Shown: positions 32,711-41,166, numbered from the stretch's first letter. The stretch: DNA of 45,624 nt from Candidatus Baldrarchaeota archaeon (GCA_030587435.1 JAUQZC010000169.1:1-45624); one strand, 5' to 3'. The notes: generated from the letters alone by a model not told the origin. Made by a program: numbers and translations.

Positions 32711-33625
32711 TTATTTTGTTAGGAATCCTGTTACTATTAGGTTTATGGCTTCTTCTTCTGTTAGTCCTCTGCTTCTAAGATATAGCAGTACTTCTTCGGA
32801 GATTCTTCCTATTGATGCTTCATGTGTTAACATTACCGTTTTGTTTCTGCTAACGAGTTCTGGTATCAAATCTATGTAGGAAGAATCACTTAAAAGAAGG
32901 CCTTGACAATCTAGATGTCCAACTGCTTCGTTTCCAAGCCCTAAAATTTTACTTAAAGCTTTCACATAGCTACTGTCTCTTCCCACGAATCTTAATTTTA
33001 TTTCACCGCGACTCTTAGCTCCAGTTAGGCTGAAAACTTCCTTTGTGGTAATATTGCTGTTTTCTGCGTCTACTGCCGTGGTAAGGCTAAATGACGCGTT
33101 ATCAAGTAGTTCCGCTTTTGTGATTATACTTAGTTTTTTGGGAGCTTCTAGGCTTCGATAATCGTATTTAAGACGTGCATGGGGGTGAAGCAGAACATTT
33201 AAACTAGTTATTACGGTGTCTCTTTTACCCCATCTGTGTACATGTTCGATGTTTAATTGCGATTTCTTTTTCAATACGATTTTAGTGAAACCCGTGTGGC
33301 TACCTGCTAGGTCTGGGAGTTCTGCGGCGCAAATTGTTCTCAGGGTTGCTTTGACATTTTCCTCGAGAATTAGGAGATTTGCTGGTTTCTGCTTTGTCCC
33401 TGGGCTTGCAATTATAAAACATCCGGAAAGAGGAATCTTTATAGTTTTTTTGATCCACATGAAGTAGCCTTCAACGGGTTTAGGAATATGTTCTTTTATC
33501 CATGGGTATTTTTTGATTGCATCTGTTATTTTAAGGATCTCAACATTTTCGATCGGAAGAATGTTTACTTGGTGATCTCTTTGCAAATAGTGGTGTTCTT
33601 CCTCTACATTCGCGGCATTTTTCAT
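32711..33625 (-). CDS. sufB: SufB/SufD-family Fe-S cluster assembly scaffold
   Basis: A 304-residue SufBD protein. The beta-helix core runs from about residue 70 to 230; the C-terminal core has GHLDCQGLLLSDSSYIDLIP (with the conserved Cys) and LTHEASIGRISEEVLLYLRS (with the conserved Glu and His), then the LTEEEAINLIVTGF ending typical of SufB. With SufC it assembles [4Fe-4S] clusters in the cytoplasm. The protein lacks the roughly 100-residue N-terminal region of bacterial SufB, as do many archaeal homologues. Start is uncertain: I use the ATG at 33625, which overlaps sufC by 86 nt; a TTG nearer 33586 is possible. Confidence 0.85.
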   Translation of the reverse strand: MKNAANVEEEHHYLQRDHQVNILPIENVEILKITDAIKKYPWIKEHIPKPVEGYFMWIKKTIKIPLSGCFIIASPGTKQKPANLLILEENVKATLRTICAAELPDLAGSHTGFTKIVLKKKSQLNIEHVHRWGKRDTVITSLNVLLHPHARLKYDYRSLEAPKKLSIITKAELLDNASFSLTTAVDAENSNITTKEVFSLTGAKSRGEIKLRFVGRDSSYVKALSKILGLGNEAVGHLDCQGLLLSDSSYIDLIPELVSRNKTVMLTHEASIGRISEEVLLYLRSRGLTEEEAINLIVTGFLTK

Positions 33626-34310
33626 ATCCTTCGGTTGCAATAACTTTCCAGACATATCTCCAATCACCTGAACAAACAATTTCCCCATCTACCATAACAT
33701 GAGCGACATGAGGCTCAAGGAAATGTAAAATTTCTCCGCGATGGGTTATTATTAGAAGAGAGGTTTCACTATTGAGGAATTCATCCTTTATGAGAAAAGT
33801 TATCTTTCTTAAATTCACCAGGTCAAGCCCAGAATCTAGTTCATCTAAAATTAGAAATTTTGGTTTTAGCGATAAAACTTGTAAAAGTTCGGATAGTTTC
33901 TTTTCCCCTCCAGAGAAGTTTACATTAACTTCTCTCTCAAGAAGTTCCTCCACCATGTTGTTTAGCTTCGTCTTTCCGATTAATTCGTCCATCGGTACTT
34001 TAGAAATTTTTTCAAGTAGTTCTCTTAATTTTACATTTTTAATGGCAGGGGGATCTTGAAAAACCATTGTGATTCCAAGTTTAACCCTTTCTTCCATTGG
34101 AAGATTTGTTATGTCCTTTCCTTCAAAATATATGGTTCCAGAGGTGACCTTATATTGTGGAAAACCCATTATAACTTTTGCTAATGTAGATTTCCCCGTG
34201 GCGTTTGGCCCAAGGAGGGCATGTATAGTTCCTTTTTCTATTTTCAGGTCTACATTCTTTAATATCTCTTTATCAAGATATTTAACGGTAACATTTTCTA
34301 TTTTAAGCAT
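33540..34310 (-). CDS. sufC: SufC ATPase of the SUF Fe-S assembly system
   Basis: A 256-residue ABC-type ATPase. Walker A GPNATGKST (about residues 34-42), Q-loop GITMVFQDPP (about 78-87), signature NFSGGEKKL, Walker B FLILDELDSGLD and switch His in IITHRG are all present, with the SufC-type GLDLVNLRKI region. It energises SufB. First gene of the sufC-sufB operon. The C-terminus runs about 20 residues beyond the family's usual end and overlaps the sufB start region, so the real termination or a small indel should be checked. GGGGG lies 8 nt before the ATG. Confidence 0.92.
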   Translation of the reverse strand: MLKIENVTVKYLDKEILKNVDLKIEKGTIHALLGPNATGKSTLAKVIMGFPQYKVTSGTIYFEGKDITNLPMEERVKLGITMVFQDPPAIKNVKLRELLEKISKVPMDELIGKTKLNNMVEELLEREVNVNFSGGEKKLSELLQVLSLKPKFLILDELDSGLDLVNLRKITFLIKDEFLNSETSLLIITHRGEILHFLEPHVAHVMVDGEIVCSGDWRYVWKVIATEGYEKCRECRGRTPLFAKRSPSKHSSDRKC

Positions 34311-34316
34311 TTAAAT

Positions 34317-34370
34317 GCCCCCGGTCCGTTGTAAACCGTGAACTTCACGCCGCGCAGCCCTAGCAATTTA
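34317..34370 (-). promoter_or_regulatory. GC-rich leader element upstream of sufC
   Basis: A short GC-rich patch in AT-rich spacer, directly upstream of sufC. It contains CGTGAA/TTCACG arms and a 19-codon minus-strand frame (LGLRGVKFTVYNGPGAFKC). It could be a structured 5' leader or a small leader peptide; evidence is weak. Confidence 0.3.
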
Positions 34371-34587
34371 GGAGTAGTTAAATGAGTTAAAATTTAAATA
34401 TCTCGGTAACTTTCCTCAATTCGAGAAATTCAATAATTATGTTTAAAGTTCACTATAGTAAATTAGAATGTCTTTGCATCTTTAATAATTGTTCTCGGAA
34501 AGCTTATGTTTAGTTCACAGCATAGTTACTTTTCTCTACTTAAATAAGGTTAAAATCATCAACTTAACGTTATAATTGCAAATAAAG

Positions 34588-34760
34588 GACACGTAGTTGA
34601 ATACTTGGTACATTTAAAATGCTTTTGAAAACTCTAAAATTTTAATTTTACATCATCAGTAGTTATGCCGGGAAACATCACCGCTACAAATCCCGTGACG
34701 AAGCCAAGAAGACGAGTTCCGTTACGATCTATACGGTGATTTTCAGATACTATTATAGCT
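34588..34760 (-). pseudogene. ZIP metal-transporter C-terminal remnant
   Basis: The minus strand reads VSENHRIDRNGTRLLGFVTG then FVAVMFPGITTDD, resembling the last helix of ZIP (zinc/iron) transporters (IPESHR...GF...MM.LD). DNA just beyond (34588-34612) also resembles the 3' end of the MFS gene at 39090-39115. So this spot seems to be a decayed copy of the MFS-ZIP arrangement found near 39.1 kb. Confidence 0.4.
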
Positions 34761-34799
34761 TACTGCAAATTTCATAACACCAACCGTAAAGCTAAACCT

Positions 34800-35160
34800 A
34801 CGAGTAACAATAGGTGTAAGAGAAACTACTGGAACACCCATTGGATATCTCATTGGTTCAACTAACCCGCTTAAACTACATGTCATGTACTTTTCAGCTA
34901 ATACCTAATTATGAGAAGGTAACTGTTGGTCCTTCGGGATATTTTGTAGCTTATAGCTATTGCTATGACCATGTCTGCTACTATATCCCAGTTCAATGTG
35001 ACACTAACAGTTGAAATTGGAAAATCGCTTTTGACTATTTAACTGACTACTTCAAAACTTCTCTTACAGCCTATAAATATGGTATTCTTCAAGGCTTCAA
35101 GTGAGATTACACTGCTTGCAACACTTCGCTCCATCTTATAGTATTTAAGAAACCGAACTA
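34800..35160 (+). pseudogene. Decayed plus-strand gene, unknown family
   Basis: One frame reads RVTIGVRETTGTPIGYLIGS, a break, then NYEKVTVGPSGYFVAYSYCY, DHVCYYIPVQCDTNS, a TGA, NWKIAFDYLTDYFKTSLTAY, KYGILQGFK, a TGA, and on to TAA near 35177. The reading looks protein-like but is stopped twice by TGA and has no start. Family not recognised. Confidence 0.3.
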
Positions 35161-35228
35161 TCACATTTTTCGGGGTTAAGTGCTGTTTCATAAGTTTTCT
35201 CGCTGTGCAGTAGTTTGAGGTAGAAAGA

Positions 35229-35265
35229 TTTTTAAGGTTTCCCTAATAAAATTAGGTAAGCCTAA
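35229..35265 (+). promoter_or_regulatory. feoAB promoter with iron-box-like operator
   Basis: TTTTTAAG (35229-35236) is a TATA-like box. CCTAAT (35242-35247)/ATTAGG (35251-35256) and TTAGG (35252-35256)/CCTAA (35261-35265) form two overlapping palindromes placed over the expected transcription start. ATTAGGTAAGCCTAAC closely resembles the DtxR/IdeR box, and feoAB is a classic iron-repressed target. Confidence 0.6.
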
Positions 35266-35279
35266 CATCGGTGGTCAGC

Positions 35280-35507
35280 ATGTCCGACCAACCATTACAT
35301 GCCATAAAAGATCACGGAGTGATAACTCGAGTGGAAGGAGGAATAAAGGATCTCAGACGCCTTGCCTCGCTTGGTCTTGCACCGGGAAGAAAAGTGAAAG
35401 TCCATGTAAACAGCAGTGTTATGATTATTGAAGTTGATAATTCGGTACTTGTACTCGATCGACAGTTAGCGTCAAAGATTATGGTAGGTGCCCAACATGA
35501 GGATTAA
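35280..35507 (+). CDS. feoA: FeoA, ferrous iron transport accessory protein
   Basis: A 75-residue SH3-like protein. IKDLRRLASLGLAPGRKVKV is the FeoA core (..RL..LGl.pG..v.v) and the protein ends in a beta-rich segment. It is thought to modulate FeoB gating. ATG 35280 is chosen because GGTGGT (35270-35275) precedes it and covers the in-frame GTG 35271. It overlaps feoB by 11 nt, so the two are translationally coupled. Confidence 0.9.
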   Translation: MSDQPLHAIKDHGVITRVEGGIKDLRRLASLGLAPGRKVKVHVNSSVMIIEVDNSVLVLDRQLASKIMVGAQHED

Positions 35508-37413
35508 AGTGGCGTTGATTGGTCATCCTAACGTAGGTAAGTCTGTGATCTTTAACAATCTAACTGGACTGAACGCTATAATATCCAACTATCCAGGTAC
35601 GACTGTTGAGGTTTATAGGGGAAGCATGAAGTGGAAGGGGTTCGTCATCGAACTGGTGGACACTCCTGGCACTTACTCCATGACACCTGCAACACAGGCT
35701 GAAGAAGTAACCCGAAGAGTTATTCTCGAAGAAACACCTGACGTAATAGTTCACGTCGTTGACGCTGTCAGTATAAAGCGACACCTTTACTTAACGCTTG
35801 AACTCTTAGAAATAGGAATCCCATTAGTACTAGTAGTGAACCAAATTGACAGGGCTGAAGCCTTAAGAATTAATGTCTTAAAGGAAGAGTTGGAACGTCT
35901 CCTCGGCGTCCCAGTTATCACATGTGTGGCTGTGAAGGGAGTGGGCATGGAGGCTCTTTTAGATAGCATTGTAGAGTCTTGTAAATGTAGGACATTAGCC
36001 CACCCTAAATATTCTAAAAGTCTTGAAAAATATCTGAGACTTGTTGAAACAGCACTTAGGGAGAAACTCCCCCATAAACTTAAGCGCTTCAGTAGATTCA
36101 TAGCGGTACAGGTAGTTCTAGAAGATGAAGGATTTAAAGACCTATTAAGCCTCATACCTGAACATTTGAAAGCAGAAATATCTAAATACGGTAGGCAACT
36201 CATTTTAGAGCGAGCAGAGAAAGCGGACAACATTTATAGGAAAGCTGTCAACACAGAGGAAGCAGAACACATCAGGCTAAGTAGGATTGACTATATTTCA
36301 GTGAAACCCGTTTTTGGGATAACTGTTATGGCCGCACTCACACTAGCTGTGACATGGACGTTACTCGGACTGATACATGAAGTAGGACATAGGATCCCAA
36401 ATATACTTTACCGCAATTTTTACGAGCCCTTCATTAGAAATCTCGTCGAAAGATTGGTTCCTGAGGGTCCAGTTCGCTACGTGCTTGTTGGAGAAAAAGC
36501 CGATATCTACGGTTCACTAGGTTTACTGACCACAGGTGTGTTCTTTGTATTCTTCATGATACTTCCAGCGCTCATAGTTCTTTACTTTATTCTAGGAGTA
36601 CTTGAAGACGCAGGATTCCTACCGAGACTGTCAGTTAGCTTTCAAAAACCACTTTGCAGAGTAGGGATGTCAGGAGACGCTGTAATGCCTTTAATGACTG
36701 GTACTGGCTGTAGCATCGTTGGAGTGTTGTCGACACGTATACTTAGGAACGATAAGAATAGGATGATAGCTTCATTCTTGCAGGTTTTAGGAATCCCGTG
36801 CATGGCGCAGCAGGTAATGATATGGTATGTTCTTGGCGAATACGGCTTACCGTACATTCTTGCGCTTTATCTCCTCATGCTTCTTGTTGTTGTGGCTGCA
36901 GGACTAGCCTTAAATAAGATTATACGTGGTGAGGGTAGTATTATTCTGCTAGAGCTACCTCCATGGAGAAAACCGCAGTTAAGGAACTTGTTAAAGAAGA
37001 CTTATGTAAGGGTGCTGTCTTTCTTAAGGAGTGGTGTTCCCCTCGTCTTCTTGGGGATAATCCTTGCAAACCTCACCTACTATACGGGGACAATAGCTAT
37101 GGTCGCAGAATTTTTCAGCCCGTTAATGTCAGGCTTACTGAAATTGCCCAGCGAAACTTGTGTTGCATTAATAATTAGTACTTTAAGAAAAGATGTTGCA
37201 GTTGGTATACTAAGGAAATACGAGCTGTCTCCGTTCCAAATGTTGAGAGCAGTAACCGTGATATCGCTTACTTTCCCATGTATAGGGTCATTTGCAATTC
37301 TACTCTCTGAGTTTGGAGTGAAGCGAACACTGGGAATGGTATTCTTGATGTTTTCGATTTCCTTAGTAGTAGGATCTCTTCTAGGACTCCTGTCATCCAT
37401 AGTAGGCACTTAA
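35497..37413 (+). CDS. feoB: FeoB, ferrous iron transporter
   Basis: A 638-residue inner-membrane Fe2+ transporter. The N-terminal G domain has G1 GHPNVGKS (9-16), G3 DTPG (55-58) and G4 NQID (115-118); a helical GDI-like domain follows. The membrane part (from about 275) has two Gate motifs: GDAVMPLMTGTGCSIVGV (about 387-404) with the conserved Cys, and a later repeat with LPSETCVALIISTLRKDVA (about 549-567). Length is normal for archaea and the frame is uninterrupted. Start ATG 35497 follows GGTG. Transcription should be iron-controlled through the site upstream of feoA. Confidence 0.95.
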   Translation: MRIKVALIGHPNVGKSVIFNNLTGLNAIISNYPGTTVEVYRGSMKWKGFVIELVDTPGTYSMTPATQAEEVTRRVILEETPDVIVHVVDAVSIKRHLYLTLELLEIGIPLVLVVNQIDRAEALRINVLKEELERLLGVPVITCVAVKGVGMEALLDSIVESCKCRTLAHPKYSKSLEKYLRLVETALREKLPHKLKRFSRFIAVQVVLEDEGFKDLLSLIPEHLKAEISKYGRQLILERAEKADNIYRKAVNTEEAEHIRLSRIDYISVKPVFGITVMAALTLAVTWTLLGLIHEVGHRIPNILYRNFYEPFIRNLVERLVPEGPVRYVLVGEKADIYGSLGLLTTGVFFVFFMILPALIVLYFILGVLEDAGFLPRLSVSFQKPLCRVGMSGDAVMPLMTGTGCSIVGVLSTRILRNDKNRMIASFLQVLGIPCMAQQVMIWYVLGEYGLPYILALYLLMLLVVVAAGLALNKIIRGEGSIILLELPPWRKPQLRNLLKKTYVRVLSFLRSGVPLVFLGIILANLTYYTGTIAMVAEFFSPLMSGLLKLPSETCVALIISTLRKDVAVGILRKYELSPFQMLRAVTVISLTFPCIGSFAILLSEFGVKRTLGMVFLMFSISLVVGSLLGLLSSIVGT

Positions 37414-37957
37414 CGTATTGAAAGGCTACCATAAATAGAGGGTCTAACAACGCCAAAATTAGTATTATGCCGTTACACGTTGCCTAAAGCCAGGATACTA
37501 ACTATTATTTTACAGCGTAGTAAAGTTATTTTCATCCACGGAGTATCTAATTTTGAGTTAAAATTTAAACGCTTGCCAATTCTGTTTCTTTATGAACCGC
37601 TTACGATTCAAGTAGAAATAGTTATTTGTTGGTTTACCGGCAACGTGATACGTTGAACCGAATTTTAAAGTCTTGTTGGTATTTGATCCAACTCTTTAGA
37701 TAAGAAAATAAAGATGTGTTTTACCGCCTCTATTATTTGATTAATTTTAATTTATTAGTGTACCACAAGTTTACGTTAGAACAGCTTGAATTTTAGTAGG
37801 GAATAAAATTGAGTCATTTTATTTTGGGTCTTCACCCCTAAGTGCTGTCGGATAGGGTTAGAAATTTTCATTGAAGTAGCCAAAAATTATTTATGTTTTC
37901 TTACATTTTGCTGTTAGATATTGTAAAAGTGGTAGTGGATTTACTTGGAGGAATTCT
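37414..37957. other. Gene-free spacer with MFS promoter elements
   Basis: About 540 nt, AT-rich, no readable gene on either strand. AATTATTTATG near 37886-37896 may be a TATA region and GGAGGAAT (37947-37954) is the Shine-Dalgarno site for ATG 37958. Confidence 0.35.
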
Positions 37958-39127
37958 ATGGAAAGAAATGTTTTTGTTCTCTCAATTACAGTTTTTTTAA
38001 TCGATCTTATATCTAGTTCTTGGTATATGGTTATTCCTCTTTACTTGGAGGAGTTAGGAGCATCAACTATTGCTATCGGAGTTTCTTTTGCTTTAATAAG
38101 TATAGGTTGGTACTCGCTACAGTTTCCGGGCGGTTTACTCGGAGATAAAATAGGTAGGAAAATTCTAATAGTACTTTCCACTACCATATTTCTTCCATGC
38201 TATTTTATGCTAAGTATTGCACGGGTATGGTGGATGGCAACACTAGTAATGACTGTTTTTTGGGCTTTTAGCGGTCTGCAGTACCCTTCTTTAAATTCGA
38301 CGATAGCTGAATCCGTTGCTAAAAAAGACTGGGAAATAGCTTTTGCAACATTTGTGTTTTTCAATAACCTTAGCTGGGCGATAGGGCCACTAATCGGGGC
38401 GTTCCTTATTCCCCTCTACGGGTTTCAACTCGTATTTTATTGCGGTGTAATCGTTAGCGGAGTATGTGCTGTCATTCAATTTTTATTTCTTCAAGAAACC
38501 ATGCAGAAAAAATCTAAGGTAGAACATAAAATTTCTTTGGTAACGAATAGAAATATTGCATACTTTCTAACAGGTTGCTCCATATTTGGCTTAGCTTATG
38601 GGTTAGTTTTGCCTCTTATATCGCTATATGCCAATAAGCTGCTTAAACTATCGTTTTTTGAGATTGAGTTAATGTTTTCTATTTCTCAGTTTGCTACGTG
38701 CATTAGCACATTTCCGAGCGGTTTACTGATCAGGAAAATTGGGAGCAAGCGTGGTTTTATAGTCTCGACTTTGGGGGCTTGTCTTAGTATTGCTGTGTGG
38801 ATATTTTCGCCATCGTTTTTGGTTGCGGCGATCCTGTTGTCGCTTTTTTCTATTTTTGTATACTCTTTGCAGGATACATCGTATGGTTCTTTGGTGTCTA
38901 ATATAACTGTCCCTCAGGTACGGGCTACAGTTCTCGGCGTGGCTGCTACAATCATTGGAATATCAAATGCAGTGGGATCAACAATTGGCGGTTACCTATG
39001 GGAGTTTTATGGTCCAGTTTTTCCTTTTCTACTTTGTGGAATTTTATCTTTCCCGTCAACTTTCTTCTTACTTAAGGTTAAAGTTTTAGATAGGGAACAC
39101 GTAGTTGAACATTTGATACACACATAA
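37958..39127 (+). CDS. Major facilitator superfamily transporter
   Basis: A 389-residue membrane protein with about 12 hydrophobic segments. The loop 2-3 motif GGLLGDKIGRK (about residues 63-73) is MFS motif A, and SGLLIRKIGSKRGFIVS in the second half is its repeat. Similar archaeal proteins are annotated as drug or sugar exporters; substrate is unknown. GGAGGAAT lies 3 nt upstream of the ATG. Complete. A ZIP remnant on the opposite strand follows. Confidence 0.85.
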   Translation: MERNVFVLSITVFLIDLISSSWYMVIPLYLEELGASTIAIGVSFALISIGWYSLQFPGGLLGDKIGRKILIVLSTTIFLPCYFMLSIARVWWMATLVMTVFWAFSGLQYPSLNSTIAESVAKKDWEIAFATFVFFNNLSWAIGPLIGAFLIPLYGFQLVFYCGVIVSGVCAVIQFLFLQETMQKKSKVEHKISLVTNRNIAYFLTGCSIFGLAYGLVLPLISLYANKLLKLSFFEIELMFSISQFATCISTFPSGLLIRKIGSKRGFIVSTLGACLSIAVWIFSPSFLVAAILLSLFSIFVYSLQDTSYGSLVSNITVPQVRATVLGVAATIIGISNAVGSTIGGYLWEFYGPVFPFLLCGILSFPSTFFLLKVKVLDREHVVEHLIHT

Positions 39128-39157
39128 AACTTTTAATTTTAAAATCTCTCATCGTTG

Positions 39158-39298
39158 TTATCTGAAAATTGTGTCAAGGAACATCATTATCGTGAATCCT
39201 AGAATAAAGCCGAAGGTGGCTTCTCGTTCATGTCTTATGCGGCGGCTTTCAGGTATCATTTCGTCGCTTACTACGAATACCATAGTGTCAGTAGTATT
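39158..39298 (-). pseudogene. ZIP metal-transporter C-terminal remnant
   Basis: The minus-strand frame reads TMVFVVSDEMIPESRRIRHE then REATFGFILGFTIMMFLDTI and a stop at 39158. This is the conserved ZIP end (helix with VVSDEMIPESHR and the final MMFLD helix). Upstream the frame is closed by TAA after about 47 codons, so six helices are missing. Confidence 0.55.
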
Positions 39299-39473
39299 TT
39301 AGTAAGTGTTTGTTCGGTTTGTACCCTGCTTGGAGAGCAGCAAAACTAAAACCAGTAGAAGCTCTAAGAATATGAATAAATAAGAGTAAAAATATTTTAA
39401 GGCCTCTCTTCAAAATAGGTTGTACACTACTATCATCTTTTTTGAGCAACATTACATTTATATCGGAGTAGAA

Positions 39474-39490
39474 TTTTAGAACTATAGTAC
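39474..39490. promoter_or_regulatory. Palindrome upstream of vapBC
   Basis: ACTATAGT at 39481-39488 within TTAGAACTATAGTAC, 24 nt before the vapB start. It shares the TAGTAC half-site seen at 9768-9787. Candidate autoregulatory operator. Confidence 0.35.
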
Positions 39491-39511
39491 AGAATCACTA
39501 TGGTGACATAT

Positions 39512-39772
39512 ATGGGACAATTGAAAATTAACGTAGATGACGAGTTGCTTTTAAAATTTAAACGTATAGTCCTAGCTAGGCGTGGAAAACTTGAGATAAG
39601 CCGAGAGGGTAGAGAAGCCATTAAACTTTACGTAAAAAAATATGAACATCTTCTACAAAATAATGTAGAGTTAAGAAAAGATCCGCTTAACAAAATAATA
39701 GGATTTATCAAATCCCCTAGGTCTGGTAATGCGCTTGTAGATCTTAAGAAACTTGAGGCTGGTGAACTTTGA
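39512..39772 (+). CDS. VapB-type antitoxin (ribbon-helix-helix-like)
   Basis: An 86-residue protein. GQLKINVDDELLLKFKRIVL then ISREGREAIKLYVKKYEHLL fits an archaeal CopG-like DNA-binding domain; the C-terminal part (KIIGFIKSPRSGNALVDLKK) is a likely toxin-binding tail. ATG 39512 is chosen because GGTGA (39502-39506) precedes it by 5 nt; the ATG at 39500 overlaps that site. Overlaps vapC by 4 nt. Confidence 0.75.
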   Translation: MGQLKINVDDELLLKFKRIVLARRGKLEISREGREAIKLYVKKYEHLLQNNVELRKDPLNKIIGFIKSPRSGNALVDLKKLEAGEL

Positions 39773-40179
39773 TTTTTATAGATACCACTATATGGGTTGC
39801 TGCAATAGACTCCTCTGACGAGTTGCATGAAGATGGAAAAAGGACTTTAAAAGCCTTAATTGAGAGAAAATTATCTATGGCTTTAACCACTGACTATGTT
39901 CTTGATGAAACTATGACTATTCTTAAAAAACGTGGAAACCCGCCTAAGAAAATTATTGAAGCTATAAGAGCGATTATTGAATCGCCCATGGTAGAAGTAA
40001 TATTTGTAGATGAAAAACTTTTTAATGAGTCTCTAAAAACATTTGCGAAATATGAAAAATTGAGTTTCACGGATGCTGTAACTCTCACAGTCATGCGCAA
40101 ATTTGGAGTCAAAGAAATATTTACGCATGATACAGATTTCAACCTACCGAATATAGTTAGAAAAGAAAGACCACCATAA
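39769..40179 (+). CDS. VapC-type PIN-domain toxin, intact
   Basis: A 136-residue PIN endoribonuclease. Acidic site residues are all in one frame: Asp in MIFIDTTIWVA, Glu in DYVLDETMTILKKRG, Asp in LSFTDAVTLTVM and Asp in IFTHDTDF. Such toxins cut tRNA or rRNA to stop translation until bound by VapB. TTG start overlapping the antitoxin stop (TTGA), with GGTGA just before it. It is the one fully intact classic VapBC pair in the window. Confidence 0.85.
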   Translation: MIFIDTTIWVAAIDSSDELHEDGKRTLKALIERKLSMALTTDYVLDETMTILKKRGNPPKKIIEAIRAIIESPMVEVIFVDEKLFNESLKTFAKYEKLSFTDAVTLTVMRKFGVKEIFTHDTDFNLPNIVRKERPP

Positions 40180-40289
40180 TAAATGGCTAAAAGAGTAAGG
40201 TCTAATACTTAACGCATAATGTTATATGACATTTGCTCTGTGCTGCTGTTTTCGATGACTTTATAAATTCCTGTTTTTATTAGGGTTTT

Positions 40290-40604
40290 ATGGAAACTAT
40301 TGGTGTTTTATCTATTTTAGAAGGTAAACCATATAAAGTTGTAAAAAAGCTATGGAAAATATTTGAGGAGAAGTATAATTCTGTTGGTGTGCAGGTATTC
40401 AGTCATCCGAACATTACTTTTCAAGCTGGGGAGACTGAAAATTTAAAACAATTAAAGAAAAATTTTGAAATTGCTTGGAACGAGTTAAGAAACAAAAAAT
40501 TTAGATTCAAACAAAGGTTACATAACCTTTGTATTGTTAAATGGTATCCAAGTGGGAAAATAAAGATAGTTAAAAAATTCAATTTAAAGGGTGTAATTCC
40601 CTAA
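40290..40604 (+). CDS. 2'-5' RNA ligase-like (2H phosphoesterase) protein with internal deletion
   Basis: A 104-residue protein. VQVFSHPNITFQAGETENLK contains one His-x-Thr motif (H-P-N-I-T, with the first catalytic His) of the 2H/LigT family. The C-terminal part (FEIAWNELRNKKFRFKQRLH then LCIVKWYPSGKIKIVKKF) looks like the family's end. The middle, with the second His-x-Thr, is missing, while the family is usually about 170 residues. So an in-frame deletion near residue 65 is inferred. TTTATAAA (40259-40266) lies 27 nt upstream of the ATG, so it looks leaderless. Activity doubtful. Confidence 0.5.
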   Translation: METIGVLSILEGKPYKVVKKLWKIFEEKYNSVGVQVFSHPNITFQAGETENLKQLKKNFEIAWNELRNKKFRFKQRLHNLCIVKWYPSGKIKIVKKFNLKGVIP

Positions 40605-40746
40605 GTCGCAGGAACATTGCATCAACAGTAGGTTAAAAGAGGGTTTCATTTTTCAAATTGTTTCAAAAGACTTTATGCGTATTATCAAAAATATCTTCAA
40701 TAGTAGGCATAATGCATCGAACATATCTTTTTCGTGAAGCTAAAAT

Positions 40747-41166
40747 ATGGTAACTGAAGATTTAGAAGATTGGAATATTTCCATTTGTGGTTTAAACTGT
40801 GCTAAATGTGACATATATCGAGCTAGCCACGGCGACGATAAACTGCGGGATGAACTAGTGGAATGGTTTAAAAAGGAACGTAATGAAACCGTTAAACCGG
40901 AGCAAATAATATGTGAGGGTTGTAGAGGGCCTCTTGAACATCATTGGAGCCCTGAGTACAAGTTAATGCTTTGCGCGAAGAAAAGAGGGCATCAATATTG
41001 TTTTCAGTGTGAAGATTTCCCCTATACATATGTGAATGAATTTAGTTCAGATGGTATATCTCATCACAAGAGAACTATCGAAAACTTGAAGAGAATGAAA
41101 GAGATTGGAGTAGAAGTGTGGATTGCAGAGCAGGAAAGAAAAAATCGATGTGTATTTTGCCCGTAG
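40747..41166 (+). CDS. DUF3795 Cys-rich protein
   Basis: A 139-residue protein with ISICGLNCAKCDIYRASHGD at the N-terminus, CEGCRGP, LMLCAKKRGHQYCFQCEDFP and a C-terminal CVFCP. This Cys layout is the DUF3795 family, probably zinc-binding; biochemical role unknown. It ends earlier than many members, right after the last CxxC. Convergent with the HD-like gene, 4 nt apart. Confidence 0.8.
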   Translation: MVTEDLEDWNISICGLNCAKCDIYRASHGDDKLRDELVEWFKKERNETVKPEQIICEGCRGPLEHHWSPEYKLMLCAKKRGHQYCFQCEDFPYTYVNEFSSDGISHHKRTIENLKRMKEIGVEVWIAEQERKNRCVFCP

